The notes: generated by a model from the letters alone, not told the origin. 64,000 nucleotides of DNA from Actinomycetota bacterium (GCA_026393115.1 JAPLAU010000032.1:112515-176514); one strand, 5' to 3'; counted from the stretch's first letter, positions 16,945 through 25,717 are shown. Made by a program: numbers and translations.

Positions 16945-16950
16945 TACTCT
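16945..16950 (+). promoter_or_regulatory. -10 hexamer TACTCT, leaderless promoter
   Basis: Six bases before the ATG at 16957; suggests that the carbonic anhydrase has its own promoter despite lying 26 bases after DUF3500. Confidence 0.5.
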
Positions 16951-16956
16951 TTTTGC

Positions 16957-17505
16957 ATGTCTGATCATCACCATCTCGCAGGATCTTCTGAGCCCGAACC
17001 TTTTCCACTTGATGCGTTTGGTGACGTCGTTGACGCGAACCGTGCGTTCGCTGCCGAATTCGACGCACTCGGACTCACGGGTACGGCTCGACGAGGACTC
17101 GCGATCGTGACCTGCATGGATTCGCGCATCAACCCATTGGCCGTGGTGGGGATGGACTTCGGCGATGTCAAGATTCTGCGTAACGCCGGTGCTCGGGTCA
17201 CCGAAGACGTCCTGCGCACCCTCGTTCTGGCGACCTACTTGCTGGGCGTGACGCGTGTGCTGGTCATGCCGCACACCGACTGCGCGATGAGCAACAACGA
17301 TGAGGCCACCTTGCACGCGCGCATTGCCAACGAGTTCGGTGTCGATACGCGCAGCCTGGAGTTTCGCACCACGGCGCACCCGCGCGACGCCCTCATTTCC
17401 GATGTCATCCGGATTCGCAGTTTCCCGCTGCTACCGGACAACGTGGTTGTGGCGGGCGCCTTCTATGACGTCACCACCGGGCTACTCACACCGGTCGACT
17501 GCTAA
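16957..17505 (+). CDS. Beta-class carbonic anhydrase
   Basis: 182-residue enzyme interconverting carbon dioxide and bicarbonate. Zinc ligands are the cysteine of TCMDSRINP (about residue 52) and the His and Cys of MPHTDCAMS; the Asp-Arg dyad of CMDSR is intact. It is the short actinobacterial type similar to Rv1284. The frame is open further upstream, but ATG 16957 is preferred for length and for the -10 hexamer just before it. Confidence 0.88.
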   Translation: MSDHHHLAGSSEPEPFPLDAFGDVVDANRAFAAEFDALGLTGTARRGLAIVTCMDSRINPLAVVGMDFGDVKILRNAGARVTEDVLRTLVLATYLLGVTRVLVMPHTDCAMSNNDEATLHARIANEFGVDTRSLEFRTTAHPRDALISDVIRIRSFPLLPDNVVVAGAFYDVTTGLLTPVDC

Positions 17506-17547
17506 GCCCTGAACTCCACCCTTCTACACCCCACCAGATCTGACCTC

Positions 17548-17553
17548 TAGCCT
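17548..17553 (+). promoter_or_regulatory. -10 hexamer TAGCCT, leaderless promoter
   Basis: Six bases before the ATG at 17560; this spacing argues for that ATG over the in-frame GTG at 17554. Confidence 0.5.
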
Positions 17554-17559
17554 GTGGGC

Positions 17560-20500
17560 ATGGCACTTCTCGATCACACTCCTACGGTGGACGTCGTCGA
17601 CGCTCAACGCATCGCGCGCGACTTGTTCGGCATCGATGGGGCAGTGACGTCGTTGCCCAGTGAGCGTGACCGCAATTTCCGTATCGAGGCGAGTGACGGC
17701 CGCGAGTTTGTTCTCAAGGTGGCCAATGGCTCGGAGACCCGCGACGTTCTCGAAGCTCAAATGGCCGTGGCCGCGCGGGCAGGTGAGAGCGGTGTGCCGG
17801 TTCAGGGTGCACATGCCGCGTTGTCGGGTGCACTCATCGAAACCTCTGACGGGCACATGGTGCGACTTCTCGATCACCTGCCAGGCACGCTGCTGATTGA
17901 GGCACTTCCCGGAACCACGGCTTTACGGTTTGACCTCGGTACCGTACTGGGTCGCCTCGCGAAATCACTCGAAGGTTTCGATCATCCCGCAGCGCATCGA
18001 GACTTCTACTGGGATGTGGTGAAGGCGCCCGAGGTCGTGCGCGAGCGAGGCGTAGCAGTCACCGATCCCCAGCGCGCCGAACTGCTGCAGCGCCTTCTTG
18101 TGCGCCTCGACACGGAAGTCGTTCCGAGGCTCCCCGCGTTGCGTCAGGCGATCATCCACGGCGACGCAAACGATCGTAACGTCCTTGTCGAGGCTGCACG
18201 CACTGATGATCCGGCAGCTCGCATGCAGCGCATCACCGGACTGCTGGATTTCGGTGACATGGTGTTCAGCGCCGTCGTCGCCGAGCCAGCTGTAGCGGCT
18301 GCCTATGTTGCGATGGACGCTGGCGACCCGGTCGGGGCGGTGGGTGATGTCTTCGCTGGATTCGACTCGCAGTTCCCGCTTACCGACGATGAACTTGCCG
18401 TGGCGTGGAACCTTGTGCTCGCGCGGTTGTCATTGAGCGTCTCTAATGCCGCAGTGCAGAGCGCCGCGCGACCTGACGACCCGTATCTCGTTGTCAGCGA
18501 GGCGCCCGCTTGGCGCACACTCGAGCGACTTCTTGACATCAATCCGGAAGTCGCACACGCCCGCCTGCGTTGGGCGTGTGGGCGCGTCGCGCATGCAGCC
18601 GTCGACGAGGTCGTTGCCTACCTCGAACAGGTTGAGTCGTCACCACTGTTGGGTACCGCGTGGCAGCAACTGAACACGGTGCCGGTTGACCTGTCTGTCG
18701 GAAGCCCGTGGATTTCCGCTGATGATCTCCAACGATCTCCTGAGGATTTCGAGGCACGAGTCATCGGGGCGATGCGCGGCGCCGACGCCGTGGGGCTCGG
18801 CGGGTACGGCGAAGCGCGACTGGTCTACACGACTCCTGCCTTTGCTCCGCCCGGTGATGATCCGGCAGCGGAGTGGCGAACGGTTCACCTTGGTGTCGAC
18901 GTATGGGTACCGGAAGGTACCCCACTTCACGCACCGCTGACGGGAACTGTTCGCATCGTTCGCGATAACGCCACGCCACTCGACTACGGACCCATGGTGG
19001 TGCTGCAGCACGAGACCGATCGCGGGGTTCCATTCTTCAGCCTGTACGGTCACCTAGCCCGTCGCACACTCGACCATCTCGTTGAGGGGCAACGCGTTGA
19101 GTCCGGGTCAGTCTTTGCCTGGGTGGGTGAGCCGGCGGTGAACGGAGGCTGGGCGCCGCACGCGCACGTGCAGGTCATCGTTGACTTGATGGGTCTTGAG
19201 CATGACTACCCCGGCGTGGCGGTTCCGTCGCAGCATGAAATGTGGATGCAACTTTCCCCTGATCCTGCACTGTTCCTATCCCTCCCGGCGGGTTCAGTCC
19301 CCACACCGCAACGGCCGATTGCCGAAACAGCGGCCGATCGTCAGCGCCTCTTCGGATACAACCTGAGCGTCTCGTACGCGTCACCACTGCGCATTGTGCG
19401 CGGAATCGGCTCGCGCCTCTACGACGACAAGGGACGCGCCTATCTCGATGGCGTCAACAACGTGGCGCACGTTGGTCACGCTCATCCCCATGTCGTGCAC
19501 GCCGCGCAGCGACAGATGGCTGTGCTCAACACCAATACGCGCTATCTGCACGACACTGTTCTTGACTACGCCGAGCGTTTAACCGCGACCCTTCCCGAAT
19601 CTCTGTCGGTGTGCTTCTTCGTGAACTCAGGGAGCGAAGCGAACGACCTCGCGCTGCGGCTGATGCGCGCCCATTCTGGAGCGAAGGACGTGGTGTGCGT
19701 TGAGCACGGGTATCACGGTCACACACAAGCGCTCATTGATGTCAGCCACTACAAGAACCAAGGTAGAGGTGGGCAGGGAGCACCGCCGTGGGTGCACACG
19801 GCGAGGATGCCTGATCCGTATCGCGGTGAATTCCGTGGCTACTCGCGCCAGACTTCGCTGGCCTATGCCGCTGACGTGCAACGCTGCATCGATGACGCAG
19901 GTGGGCGAGTGGCAGGAATGATCGTCGAGTCGATGATCGGGTGCGGTGGTCAAGTGGTTCTGCCCGATCACTACTTAGCGGAGGCCGCCACGCTCATTCG
20001 CGCCGCGGGTGGATTGATGATCGCCGATGAGGTGCAGGTTGGGTTTGGGCGCGTGGGTCCGGCGTTCTGGGGCTTCGCAACCCAGGGACTCGTTCCCGAC
20101 ATCGTCACGATGGGAAAGCCGGCTGGCAATGGGCATCCCCTTGCGGTTGTCGTCACGACGCCGGAGGTTGCGGCTTCGTTCGCCAACGGGATGGAGTACT
20201 TCAACACCTTTGGCGGAAATGCAGTATCAGCGGCAACGGGTTTGGCCGTGCTTGACGTCATCGAACGTGAGCAACTGCCAGCGAACGCGCTGCGAGTGGG
20301 TGCCCGCATCGAGGCGGGAGTGCGTGAACTGGCACAGCGACACGAGCTGATCGGTGACGTGCGAGGGCTCGGCCTCTACCTCGGCGTCGAACTCGTGCGC
20401 GATCGCGCCACGCTCGAACCCGCCGACTCTGAGGCGTCGTTCGTCATTGAGGAGTGCAAGAACCTCGGCGTTCTGGTCAGTATCGACGGCCCTTTCCACA

Positions 20501-20604
20501 ACGTGCTCAAGATCAAGCCTCCGCTGGTGTGGACCGAGGCCGATGCCGACCGCCTCGTGGCAACACTCGACCGAGTTCTCAGCGATTCGAGGCTGCACCG
20601 CTAG
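17560..20604 (+). CDS. Kinase - M23 peptidase-like - class III aminotransferase fusion
   Basis: 1014 residues in three parts. Residues about 1-340 form an aminoglycoside-phosphotransferase-type kinase (IIHGDANDRNVLV with catalytic Asp, metal-binding LLDFGDMVF). Residues about 430-580 form an M23/lysostaphin-like domain with intact zinc motifs HxxxD (HLGVDVW) and HxH (APHAHVQ). Residues about 600-1010 are a class III PLP aminotransferase (NSGSEANDLALRL, PLP lysine in VTMGKPAGNGHP). Eukaryotic relatives of the two ends are hydroxylysine or ethanolamine kinases and phospholyases, so phosphorylation followed by phosphate elimination of an amino alcohol is the best guess. The role of the middle domain is unknown. 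Confidence 0.85.
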   Translation: MALLDHTPTVDVVDAQRIARDLFGIDGAVTSLPSERDRNFRIEASDGREFVLKVANGSETRDVLEAQMAVAARAGESGVPVQGAHAALSGALIETSDGHMVRLLDHLPGTLLIEALPGTTALRFDLGTVLGRLAKSLEGFDHPAAHRDFYWDVVKAPEVVRERGVAVTDPQRAELLQRLLVRLDTEVVPRLPALRQAIIHGDANDRNVLVEAARTDDPAARMQRITGLLDFGDMVFSAVVAEPAVAAAYVAMDAGDPVGAVGDVFAGFDSQFPLTDDELAVAWNLVLARLSLSVSNAAVQSAARPDDPYLVVSEAPAWRTLERLLDINPEVAHARLRWACGRVAHAAVDEVVAYLEQVESSPLLGTAWQQLNTVPVDLSVGSPWISADDLQRSPEDFEARVIGAMRGADAVGLGGYGEARLVYTTPAFAPPGDDPAAEWRTVHLGVDVWVPEGTPLHAPLTGTVRIVRDNATPLDYGPMVVLQHETDRGVPFFSLYGHLARRTLDHLVEGQRVESGSVFAWVGEPAVNGGWAPHAHVQVIVDLMGLEHDYPGVAVPSQHEMWMQLSPDPALFLSLPAGSVPTPQRPIAETAADRQRLFGYNLSVSYASPLRIVRGIGSRLYDDKGRAYLDGVNNVAHVGHAHPHVVHAAQRQMAVLNTNTRYLHDTVLDYAERLTATLPESLSVCFFVNSGSEANDLALRLMRAHSGAKDVVCVEHGYHGHTQALIDVSHYKNQGRGGQGAPPWVHTARMPDPYRGEFRGYSRQTSLAYAADVQRCIDDAGGRVAGMIVESMIGCGGQVVLPDHYLAEAATLIRAAGGLMIADEVQVGFGRVGPAFWGFATQGLVPDIVTMGKPAGNGHPLAVVVTTPEVAASFANGMEYFNTFGGNAVSAATGLAVLDVIEREQLPANALRVGARIEAGVRELAQRHELIGDVRGLGLYLGVELVRDRATLEPADSEASFVIEECKNLGVLVSIDGPFHNVLKIKPPLVWTEADADRLVATLDRVLSDSRLHR

Positions 20605-20688
20605 CCGCTGTGGATATCTCGGAAGGCGGAGAGGGCGCCGCTGCAGACTGTAGGAGCCTTGTCCGTCGAACGAAATCAGGTCATACTT

Positions 20689-20979
20689 ATGGTCATGGCT
20701 CCATCGGAACAACTCCCACTCGCTGAGGTCAAAGCGCACCTGTCGGCTGTCGTTGACCGGGTGACCTCAACCCATGATCGAGTCACCATCACGCGTCACG
20801 GCCGCGCGGAAGCCGTCGTCATCTCGGTGGAGGACCTCGCCTCACTGGAGGAGACGCTCGATCTGCTGTCTGATCCGCAGGCGCTTAAGGAAATTGAAGA
20901 GGGCCGCGAGGCTGCGGCCCGCGGTGAAGGACTGAATTCAGAGGAAATCAGAAGGCGGTACCTCGGTGGAGAGCGCTAA
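20689..20979 (+). CDS. Phd/YefM-family antitoxin
   Basis: 96-residue antitoxin: the N-terminal DNA-binding Phd fold (LPLAEVKAHLSAVVDRV, then VTITRHGRAEAVVISVEDLASLEET) and an acidic C-terminal tail (EEGREAAARGEG) that should wrap the toxin. Either ATG 20689 or 20695 could be the start; a TTG further upstream is less likely. It overlaps the RelE-type toxin gene by 14 bases, as usual for such modules, and probably represses the shared promoter. Confidence 0.85.
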   Translation: MVMAPSEQLPLAEVKAHLSAVVDRVTSTHDRVTITRHGRAEAVVISVEDLASLEETLDLLSDPQALKEIEEGREAAARGEGLNSEEIRRRYLGGER

Positions 20980-21241
20980 TTTCGCTCTTCTCGTGACGCC
21001 ACCAGCGCTCCGCGGACTCGACCGACTGGGCGAATCAACTGCTGCGGCTGTGGTGGAGTTCCTGTTGGGTGATGTCAGCAACGCTCCTCGTGGTGTTGGG
21101 CGACCGCTTCGGCGTGATCTTGACGGGCTCTGGTCGGCACGCCGCGGTCCATATCGAGTGGTGTACGAAATTGACGATGCCGCGCAACTCGTCGTCATCG
21201 TGCGTATCGATCACCGTGCTGACGTATACCGCCCGCGTTAG
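20966..21241 (+). CDS. RelE/ParE-family toxin
   Basis: 91-residue toxin of the RelE superfamily: APRGVGRPLRRDLDGLWSARRGPYRVVYEI followed by VVIVRIDHRADVYRPR contains the basic residues and the terminal His/Tyr/Arg used for ribosome-dependent mRNA cleavage. GTG start inside the antitoxin gene. Together with the Phd-type antitoxin it forms a complete type II toxin-antitoxin pair. Confidence 0.85.
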   Translation: MESANFALLVTPPALRGLDRLGESTAAAVVEFLLGDVSNAPRGVGRPLRRDLDGLWSARRGPYRVVYEIDDAAQLVVIVRIDHRADVYRPR

Positions 21242-21252
21242 AGGGCCTCGTC

Positions 21253-21258
21253 TAACCT
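21253..21258 (+). promoter_or_regulatory. -10 hexamer TAACCT, leaderless promoter
   Basis: Seven bases before the ATG at 21266. Confidence 0.5.
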
Positions 21259-21265
21259 TGAGCAC

Positions 21266-22231
21266 ATGGCGACACCTCAGCCGGTTCTCATTCCAACGGC
21301 GCCGCACCAGTACCACCTTGAGTTTGTGCTGCGCGGTGACGCGAGTACGGGCGACGTGATTGCGCTGGTTGCCCAGTTGTGGGATCCGGCATTCACCGGC
21401 GAACAGAATGCGGCAGAGGGTGCGGGTGTGCAATCTGCTGGGGGTGCAGTCTCGATCGTGGTTGGCTTCGGGCCCGATGTCTGGAATACCCTTGCGCCGG
21501 AAACGACGCCCGCGCACTTTGGGCCGGCGCTTTCGGTGTCGACCCGCGAGGGTGCAGTCGCAGTTCCGGCCACTCAACGCGACGTGTGGGTGTGGCTCTG
21601 TGCCGCCAGCTACTCCACCGTCCTGTCATCCGCAGTGAAGGTGACGCGCATGTTTGACTCGGTGGCCACGCTTGCTCATGAACAGCATTGCTTCGTTCTG
21701 CAAGACAGTCGCACCTGGGAAGGCTTTATCGACGGTACAGAAAACCCGGGCCCCTTCCAGGCCCCGGAGGCAGCGTTCGTTGCCGATGGCCAGAAGGGCG
21801 CAGGGGGCGCGACGGTCCTCATTCAGCGCTGGGTAAACGCGCCGGAGAAAGCGTTCGAGGCACTGTCGATCGAGGAACAGGAGGCGGTGTTCGGCCGTAC
21901 CAAACGCGATTCGGTCGAACTCGTCGAACTCCCGGTCACATCACACGTAGCCCGCACTGTCTTGGAAGTTGACGGTGAAGAACTCCACATTGTGCGGCGT
22001 AATGCGCCATTTGGATCGGTGACCGAGCGTGGCTACATCTTCGTGGGTATCGCCGCCGATCAGAGCCGAGTCACGCGCATGCTTGACCGAATGTTCGGAG
22101 TCGATGGCGGCGAGGATTCGCAGGTTGATGCACTCACTCAGTACACGTCGGCTGTCTCAAGTTCGTCGTACTTCGTTCCGTCGTTCGACGCTCTCCTCGC
22201 GGCCGGTATTGCGCCAAGCGACCCCGGGTAG
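21266..22231 (+). CDS. DyP-type heme peroxidase
   Basis: 321-residue dye-decolorizing peroxidase. The hallmark GFIDGTENP (distal Asp) is near residue 152, the proximal heme histidine is in VTSHVART near residue 226, and the distal arginine in RRNAPFG. There is no Tat signal and no C-terminal encapsulin-targeting peptide, so a cytoplasmic class B-like enzyme is likely. It uses hydrogen peroxide to oxidise phenolic or dye-like compounds or porphyrins in vitro; the natural substrate is unknown. Confidence 0.9.
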   Translation: MATPQPVLIPTAPHQYHLEFVLRGDASTGDVIALVAQLWDPAFTGEQNAAEGAGVQSAGGAVSIVVGFGPDVWNTLAPETTPAHFGPALSVSTREGAVAVPATQRDVWVWLCAASYSTVLSSAVKVTRMFDSVATLAHEQHCFVLQDSRTWEGFIDGTENPGPFQAPEAAFVADGQKGAGGATVLIQRWVNAPEKAFEALSIEEQEAVFGRTKRDSVELVELPVTSHVARTVLEVDGEELHIVRRNAPFGSVTERGYIFVGIAADQSRVTRMLDRMFGVDGGEDSQVDALTQYTSAVSSSSYFVPSFDALLAAGIAPSDPG

Positions 22232-22255
22232 CCCCGGGCAGCCCCGGTCTCCCGG
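22217..22255. terminator. Possible GC-rich terminator between convergent genes
   Basis: Repeated GCCCCGGG blocks at the end of the DyP gene can form short stems such as CCGGG/CCCGG. The convergent nucleoside hydrolase gene ends at 22267. No U-tract, so the call is weak. Confidence 0.35.
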
Positions 22256-22266
22256 TGCCGAACCCG

Positions 22267-23148
22267 TCAGCAGTAACTGATGAGCGCGTCCATGAAGAGC
22301 GTCATGAATCGATCGGCATCAAGTCGGGTGGGTGCGTTGATCGTTGTACCGCGATCACTGATGCCTAGGCGCCCTGACCGAAGTCCACTCGATTGAACGT
22401 CGATAGCGACCGCGTTGCTGTCAAAGAGTGACGGATCAAGGAGGTACGCAGCAGCAACACCATCCCAAGGGAAGAATCCCTTGGCACGGCGAAAGACGCG
22501 GCGATTGAGTGACAGCCAGGGTTCGATCGCGTCGCCAAGGTACGTCGCGAATTCACTAGTATGCGTGCGTACCCGATCGAGCTGAGCCTGACGAACCACG
22601 GCCTGCGAGCACACATCCATGGTGATGAGCGTCTTGGGCACGGGCTCAGAGATAACTCGCGCTGCCGCTGCGCCGTCGAGGTGAAAGTTGAACTCGCCAA
22701 CCCACTTAAACGGTTTGAAGCCAAAAGAGCCGCCCATGATGACGATCTCGCGGAGGTTGCCTGCAAATGTGCGGTCGAGAGTCATCGCCGTGGCAACGTT
22801 GGTGAGTGGCGCGAGCGCTAGCAAAGAAATCTCGCCTGGGGCCGCGCGAACCGAGTCGATCAAGAAGTCGACTGCCGGATTACTCACACCGAGGTCGTGG
22901 CGACTCGTTGCTCCTCCCACGATGGGAATCGATGAGCCGACGCGTTGCAGTAGGTCCTGAGCTACTGAAACGCCAACATCGGTCGCGACGTTTCCGAAGT
23001 TGATAGTCAGGCCCTCAAGCTCCACAGGGGAGGCGAGAAGAAGTAACAGGGCAAGCCCATCGTCAAGGTCGCGATTGCGTACGCCAATTGCCGGATCACA
23101 ATCGACGAGTACACGCTTGTGTGCGGCGTAGGCGTCGGTTGAACTCAC
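22267..23148 (-). CDS. Inosine/uridine-preferring nucleoside hydrolase-like protein
   Basis: 293-residue nucleoside hydrolase-fold protein that should split ribonucleosides into base and ribose. Calcium-site aspartates are in VDCDPAIG and, after an unusual insertion, in DLDDGLAL; a second site is in MDVCSQAVV and the loop GEFNFHLDGAAAA replaces the usual EFN-x-DPEAA. The GTG start at 23148 overlaps the lemA stop (GTGA) and is preferred over a longer frame that would run deep into lemA. Substrate range cannot be read from sequence. Confidence 0.8.
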   Translation of the reverse strand: MSSTDAYAAHKRVLVDCDPAIGVRNRDLDDGLALLLLLASPVELEGLTINFGNVATDVGVSVAQDLLQRVGSSIPIVGGATSRHDLGVSNPAVDFLIDSVRAAPGEISLLALAPLTNVATAMTLDRTFAGNLREIVIMGGSFGFKPFKWVGEFNFHLDGAAAARVISEPVPKTLITMDVCSQAVVRQAQLDRVRTHTSEFATYLGDAIEPWLSLNRRVFRRAKGFFPWDGVAAAYLLDPSLFDSNAVAIDVQSSGLRSGRLGISDRGTTINAPTRLDADRFMTLFMDALISYC

Positions 23149-23705
23149 CCGAAGCTGACGGCGGGCGGGTTCTGTTGCCCTTCGGGAGCCTTGTAGAACT
23201 CGCGCTTGCTGACCCCAGCCATTCCTGCGAAGAACATCCAAGGAATGGTGACAACGAGTTGGTTGAGCGTCGAGACGGCGTCGTTGTAGTACTGGCGCGC
23301 GAAGGCGAGTTGGTTCTCGGTCTCCTTGAGTTGACTTTGCAGATCAAGGAAGTTCGTCGACGCCTTGAGGTCGGGGTAATTCTCGGCGACCGCGTTGACG
23401 TTGACGATGGCCTTGTCGAGGGCTGCCTCAGCGGCAACCTTTTCGTCGATGGTTCCACCAGCTGCTGCCTTTTGCACACGCGCTCGCGCGTTGGTGACCT
23501 CTTCGAATACGCCCTTTTCGTGTGCGGCGTATCCCTTCACTGTTTCAACAAGGTTGGGAATGAGGTCGGCGCGACGGGTCAACTGAACGTCGATACCGCC
23601 GAGGGCTTCCTGCGCCTTGATATCCGTAGTGCGCAATTTGTTGAAGCCGACAATGCCAAAGAGCACCACGGCGATGATGATGATCAGGATGATCCAGGTC
23701 CACAT
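23145..23705 (-). CDS. lemA: LemA family membrane protein
   Basis: 186 residues: an N-terminal transmembrane helix (IILIIIIAVVLFGIVGFN) followed by long coiled helices with family motifs ELGGIDVQLTRRADLIPNLVETVKGYA-like and NFLDLQSQLKETENQLAFARQYYN. LemA proteins have no assigned enzymatic role; they are commonly encoded beside DUF2207 or TPM-domain membrane proteins, as here. It is transcribed after the DUF2207 gene and coupled to the nucleoside hydrolase gene by a 4-base overlap. Confidence 0.9.
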   Translation of the reverse strand: MWTWIILIIIIAVVLFGIVGFNKLRTTDIKAQEALGGIDVQLTRRADLIPNLVETVKGYAAHEKGVFEEVTNARARVQKAAAGGTIDEKVAAEAALDKAIVNVNAVAENYPDLKASTNFLDLQSQLKETENQLAFARQYYNDAVSTLNQLVVTIPWMFFAGMAGVSKREFYKAPEGQQNPPAVSFG

Positions 23706-23773
23706 GTGCGATCACGTCCTCACGGTCGGGTATGTACTGAGTGTGCCTGCGAAACGGTTCCGTTTCTAGTCGA

Positions 23774-25585
23774 TCACCACGATCCGCCGCCGCCACCACC
23801 GCCACCCCCACCAAAGCTGCCGCCGCCACCGCCACTCGATGACGACTGCGACGCCTGGTAGGAACTGATGGCGGAATTCAGTGAGCTATCAAATGAACTG
23901 AATCCCGCGTTGCCGTCGTACAACGATGAGTAGGCGTAGCCGACTCCGATGGGGTACCACAGCGGAACGGGCGGTTCCTGACCGGTTTCTACGCGGTATT
24001 TCGCCGCCCACTTGTCGGCCACTCCGAACGCCACTGCGAAGGGGATGTAGGGAATGAACAGGTCCTTGCGCGCTGAGAAATCGAATCGTTCCTCGCTTGA
24101 GGGCGTTTCCAGCATGCGCTTGAATCCGCCGGATTCTGACCATGCCCGCCGACCGGTATCGGTGCGGCGCGTCATGGCTTTGGGGTTGAGTAGCTCGCTG
24201 CCGCCGATTGCAAAAGCCGCAAAGGGAAGGCCCCACATCGTTGGCCAACGCCAACCGATGAAGCCGATGATGGCGGCGATTGCCAGAAGTCCCCAGACTG
24301 AGCACCCTAGGCGCGCTCCCTTGTCTTTGGAGACGAACCCGGCAGCCAGGCTCCACGACTGAACTTCTTTGTCGATCGACTTCTGAGCGTCGAGCAACGA
24401 TTCGCCTGCGTCCTTCGACCCGTCGGCCAAGAACCACGAGCCCTGCGTTGCCATTACCCCGAGAGCTGATCCTGCGGCCCGATCGGCGGGATCGGCTGCC
24501 AACCACTGATCGGCGGTCGCCTGTCCGGTGACCAGCCACGTGTCGTCGGTGCGGTGGTCGAGTTTCACCAATCCGCGGTCGGCCATGTGCAGCAGTGTGG
24601 CGATAAGCGCCTTGCCTCCGGTGTCTTCCTGTGCGATGTACACCGTTTGCACGGGACCAAATCCCTCGGGCGGTGCGTACATCACGGGCAGTCCCGGTGC
24701 TGACTCGCGCGTGCTCGCACTCCACGCGATTCCTAGGGCTAAGCCGACGAGACTGAGTAGACCCACGAAGAGCGCGGGTAGCAAGGTCGTGCCGAGCACC
24801 TTGTCAAACAACACCGGCCACGGCACGGACATCCTCGGCGGTGGTGTCATTGCCATAGGAATGCGAACGGTCATTCCCGATTGCGCGGGAATGTCGTTCG
24901 CAGTCAGAGTGACCGTGCGTGTTCCGGTTCCCTCGATACCGCACGGCCCGCGACCAGCGCTCAAGCCGAATCCGGTGCCTGCGGTGCATTGCACTCCCAG
25001 TGCCTCGGAGGGCAAGGTGATGTGAATGTCGGCTTTGGTGATGTCGTTGAGCCACCCGGGTGCCACGACATTCCAGTAGAGGTCGGACGGGGCCGTGCCG
25101 GAGACGTCGCCCTCGTTCGATTCGTAGTTTCCGGTGCCCGCGGTGCCAGGTGAGATTGCGCCAGGAATGGTGTAGTCGATGACGTACGTGTGATCGCCGA
25201 AGTCAACGTATTCGTCGGGGTTGCCGATCTTTGCCACGACGTAGCGGTCGCCACCGGTCTTGGACACCTCGTACGGAACGGGCTTGCCGTCCATCGTGAT
25301 TGAGGTGATGGTCGGGATGTAGCGGTTGTGCGAGTCGCTTGAGTCCTTGACGTCCCAGAACTGGAAGATGCCGTGCCGAGGGAGAGGGAAGTTGGCGGTG
25401 ATGGTCTCGCGCGCAGTGAGTAGGCCGTCATCGGCGATCGCCAGATCGGCGCGATACCGGGTGAAGGTCACCGGGTCGCTACCGTTCGTCGTAGACGTCG
25501 ATTCAGCCAATTGCCCGAACACAGGCCAGAAGAGGCCAACCGCCGTTAAGACGAGCAGCACGATCAAGCCCAGAATTCTCTTCAC
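23774..25585 (-). CDS. DUF2207 family membrane protein with glycine-rich tail
   Basis: 603 residues: an N-terminal signal/transmembrane segment (GLIVLLVLTAVGLFWPV), an extracytoplasmic DUF2207 beta domain (TRYRADLAIADDGLLTARE, NYESNEGDVSG), a helix near residue 265, a cytoplasmic part, paired helices near residue 430, and a low-complexity Ser/Gly tail ending in a 10-glycine run and SW. The start has a full AAGGAGGT ribosome-binding site. LemA-DUF2207 pairs are widespread but not functionally defined; an envelope role is likely. Confidence 0.85.
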   Translation of the reverse strand: MKRILGLIVLLVLTAVGLFWPVFGQLAESTSTTNGSDPVTFTRYRADLAIADDGLLTARETITANFPLPRHGIFQFWDVKDSSDSHNRYIPTITSITMDGKPVPYEVSKTGGDRYVVAKIGNPDEYVDFGDHTYVIDYTIPGAISPGTAGTGNYESNEGDVSGTAPSDLYWNVVAPGWLNDITKADIHITLPSEALGVQCTAGTGFGLSAGRGPCGIEGTGTRTVTLTANDIPAQSGMTVRIPMAMTPPPRMSVPWPVLFDKVLGTTLLPALFVGLLSLVGLALGIAWSASTRESAPGLPVMYAPPEGFGPVQTVYIAQEDTGGKALIATLLHMADRGLVKLDHRTDDTWLVTGQATADQWLAADPADRAAGSALGVMATQGSWFLADGSKDAGESLLDAQKSIDKEVQSWSLAAGFVSKDKGARLGCSVWGLLAIAAIIGFIGWRWPTMWGLPFAAFAIGGSELLNPKAMTRRTDTGRRAWSESGGFKRMLETPSSEERFDFSARKDLFIPYIPFAVAFGVADKWAAKYRVETGQEPPVPLWYPIGVGYAYSSLYDGNAGFSSFDSSLNSAISSYQASQSSSSGGGGGSFGGGGGGGGGGSW

Positions 25586-25650
25586 ACGTACCTCCTTCGC
25601 TGAAGACTATGCGCCGCGGGCACGGTGATGAAAGGACGAAAGTCCACCTT

Positions 25651-25668
25651 GTGTCACCTAGGTGACAC
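25651..25668. promoter_or_regulatory. 18-bp perfect palindrome before the acyltransferase operon
   Basis: GTGTCACCTAGGTGACAC is fully palindromic. It lies 9 bases upstream of a TAGGCT -10 hexamer (25678-25683), where a bound dimer would cover the -35/spacer region. A lipid- or acyl-CoA-responsive TetR-type repressor is a reasonable guess from context only. Confidence 0.6.
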
Positions 25669-25677
25669 GCTCCGCTC

Positions 25678-25683
25678 TAGGCT
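25678..25683 (+). promoter_or_regulatory. -10 hexamer TAGGCT of the plsB-like gene
   Basis: Lies 34 bases before ATG 25718, which also has a GGGAAGGGG ribosome-binding site; this promoter gives a short leader rather than a leaderless message. Confidence 0.45.
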
Positions 25684-25717
25684 GACGTTTCTGGATCGCG
25701 CTGGGAAGGGGGCACTG

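Noticed and set aside
21266..22231. Encapsulin cargo role for the DyP peroxidase
   Set aside because: There is no C-terminal targeting extension and no encapsulin gene next to it.
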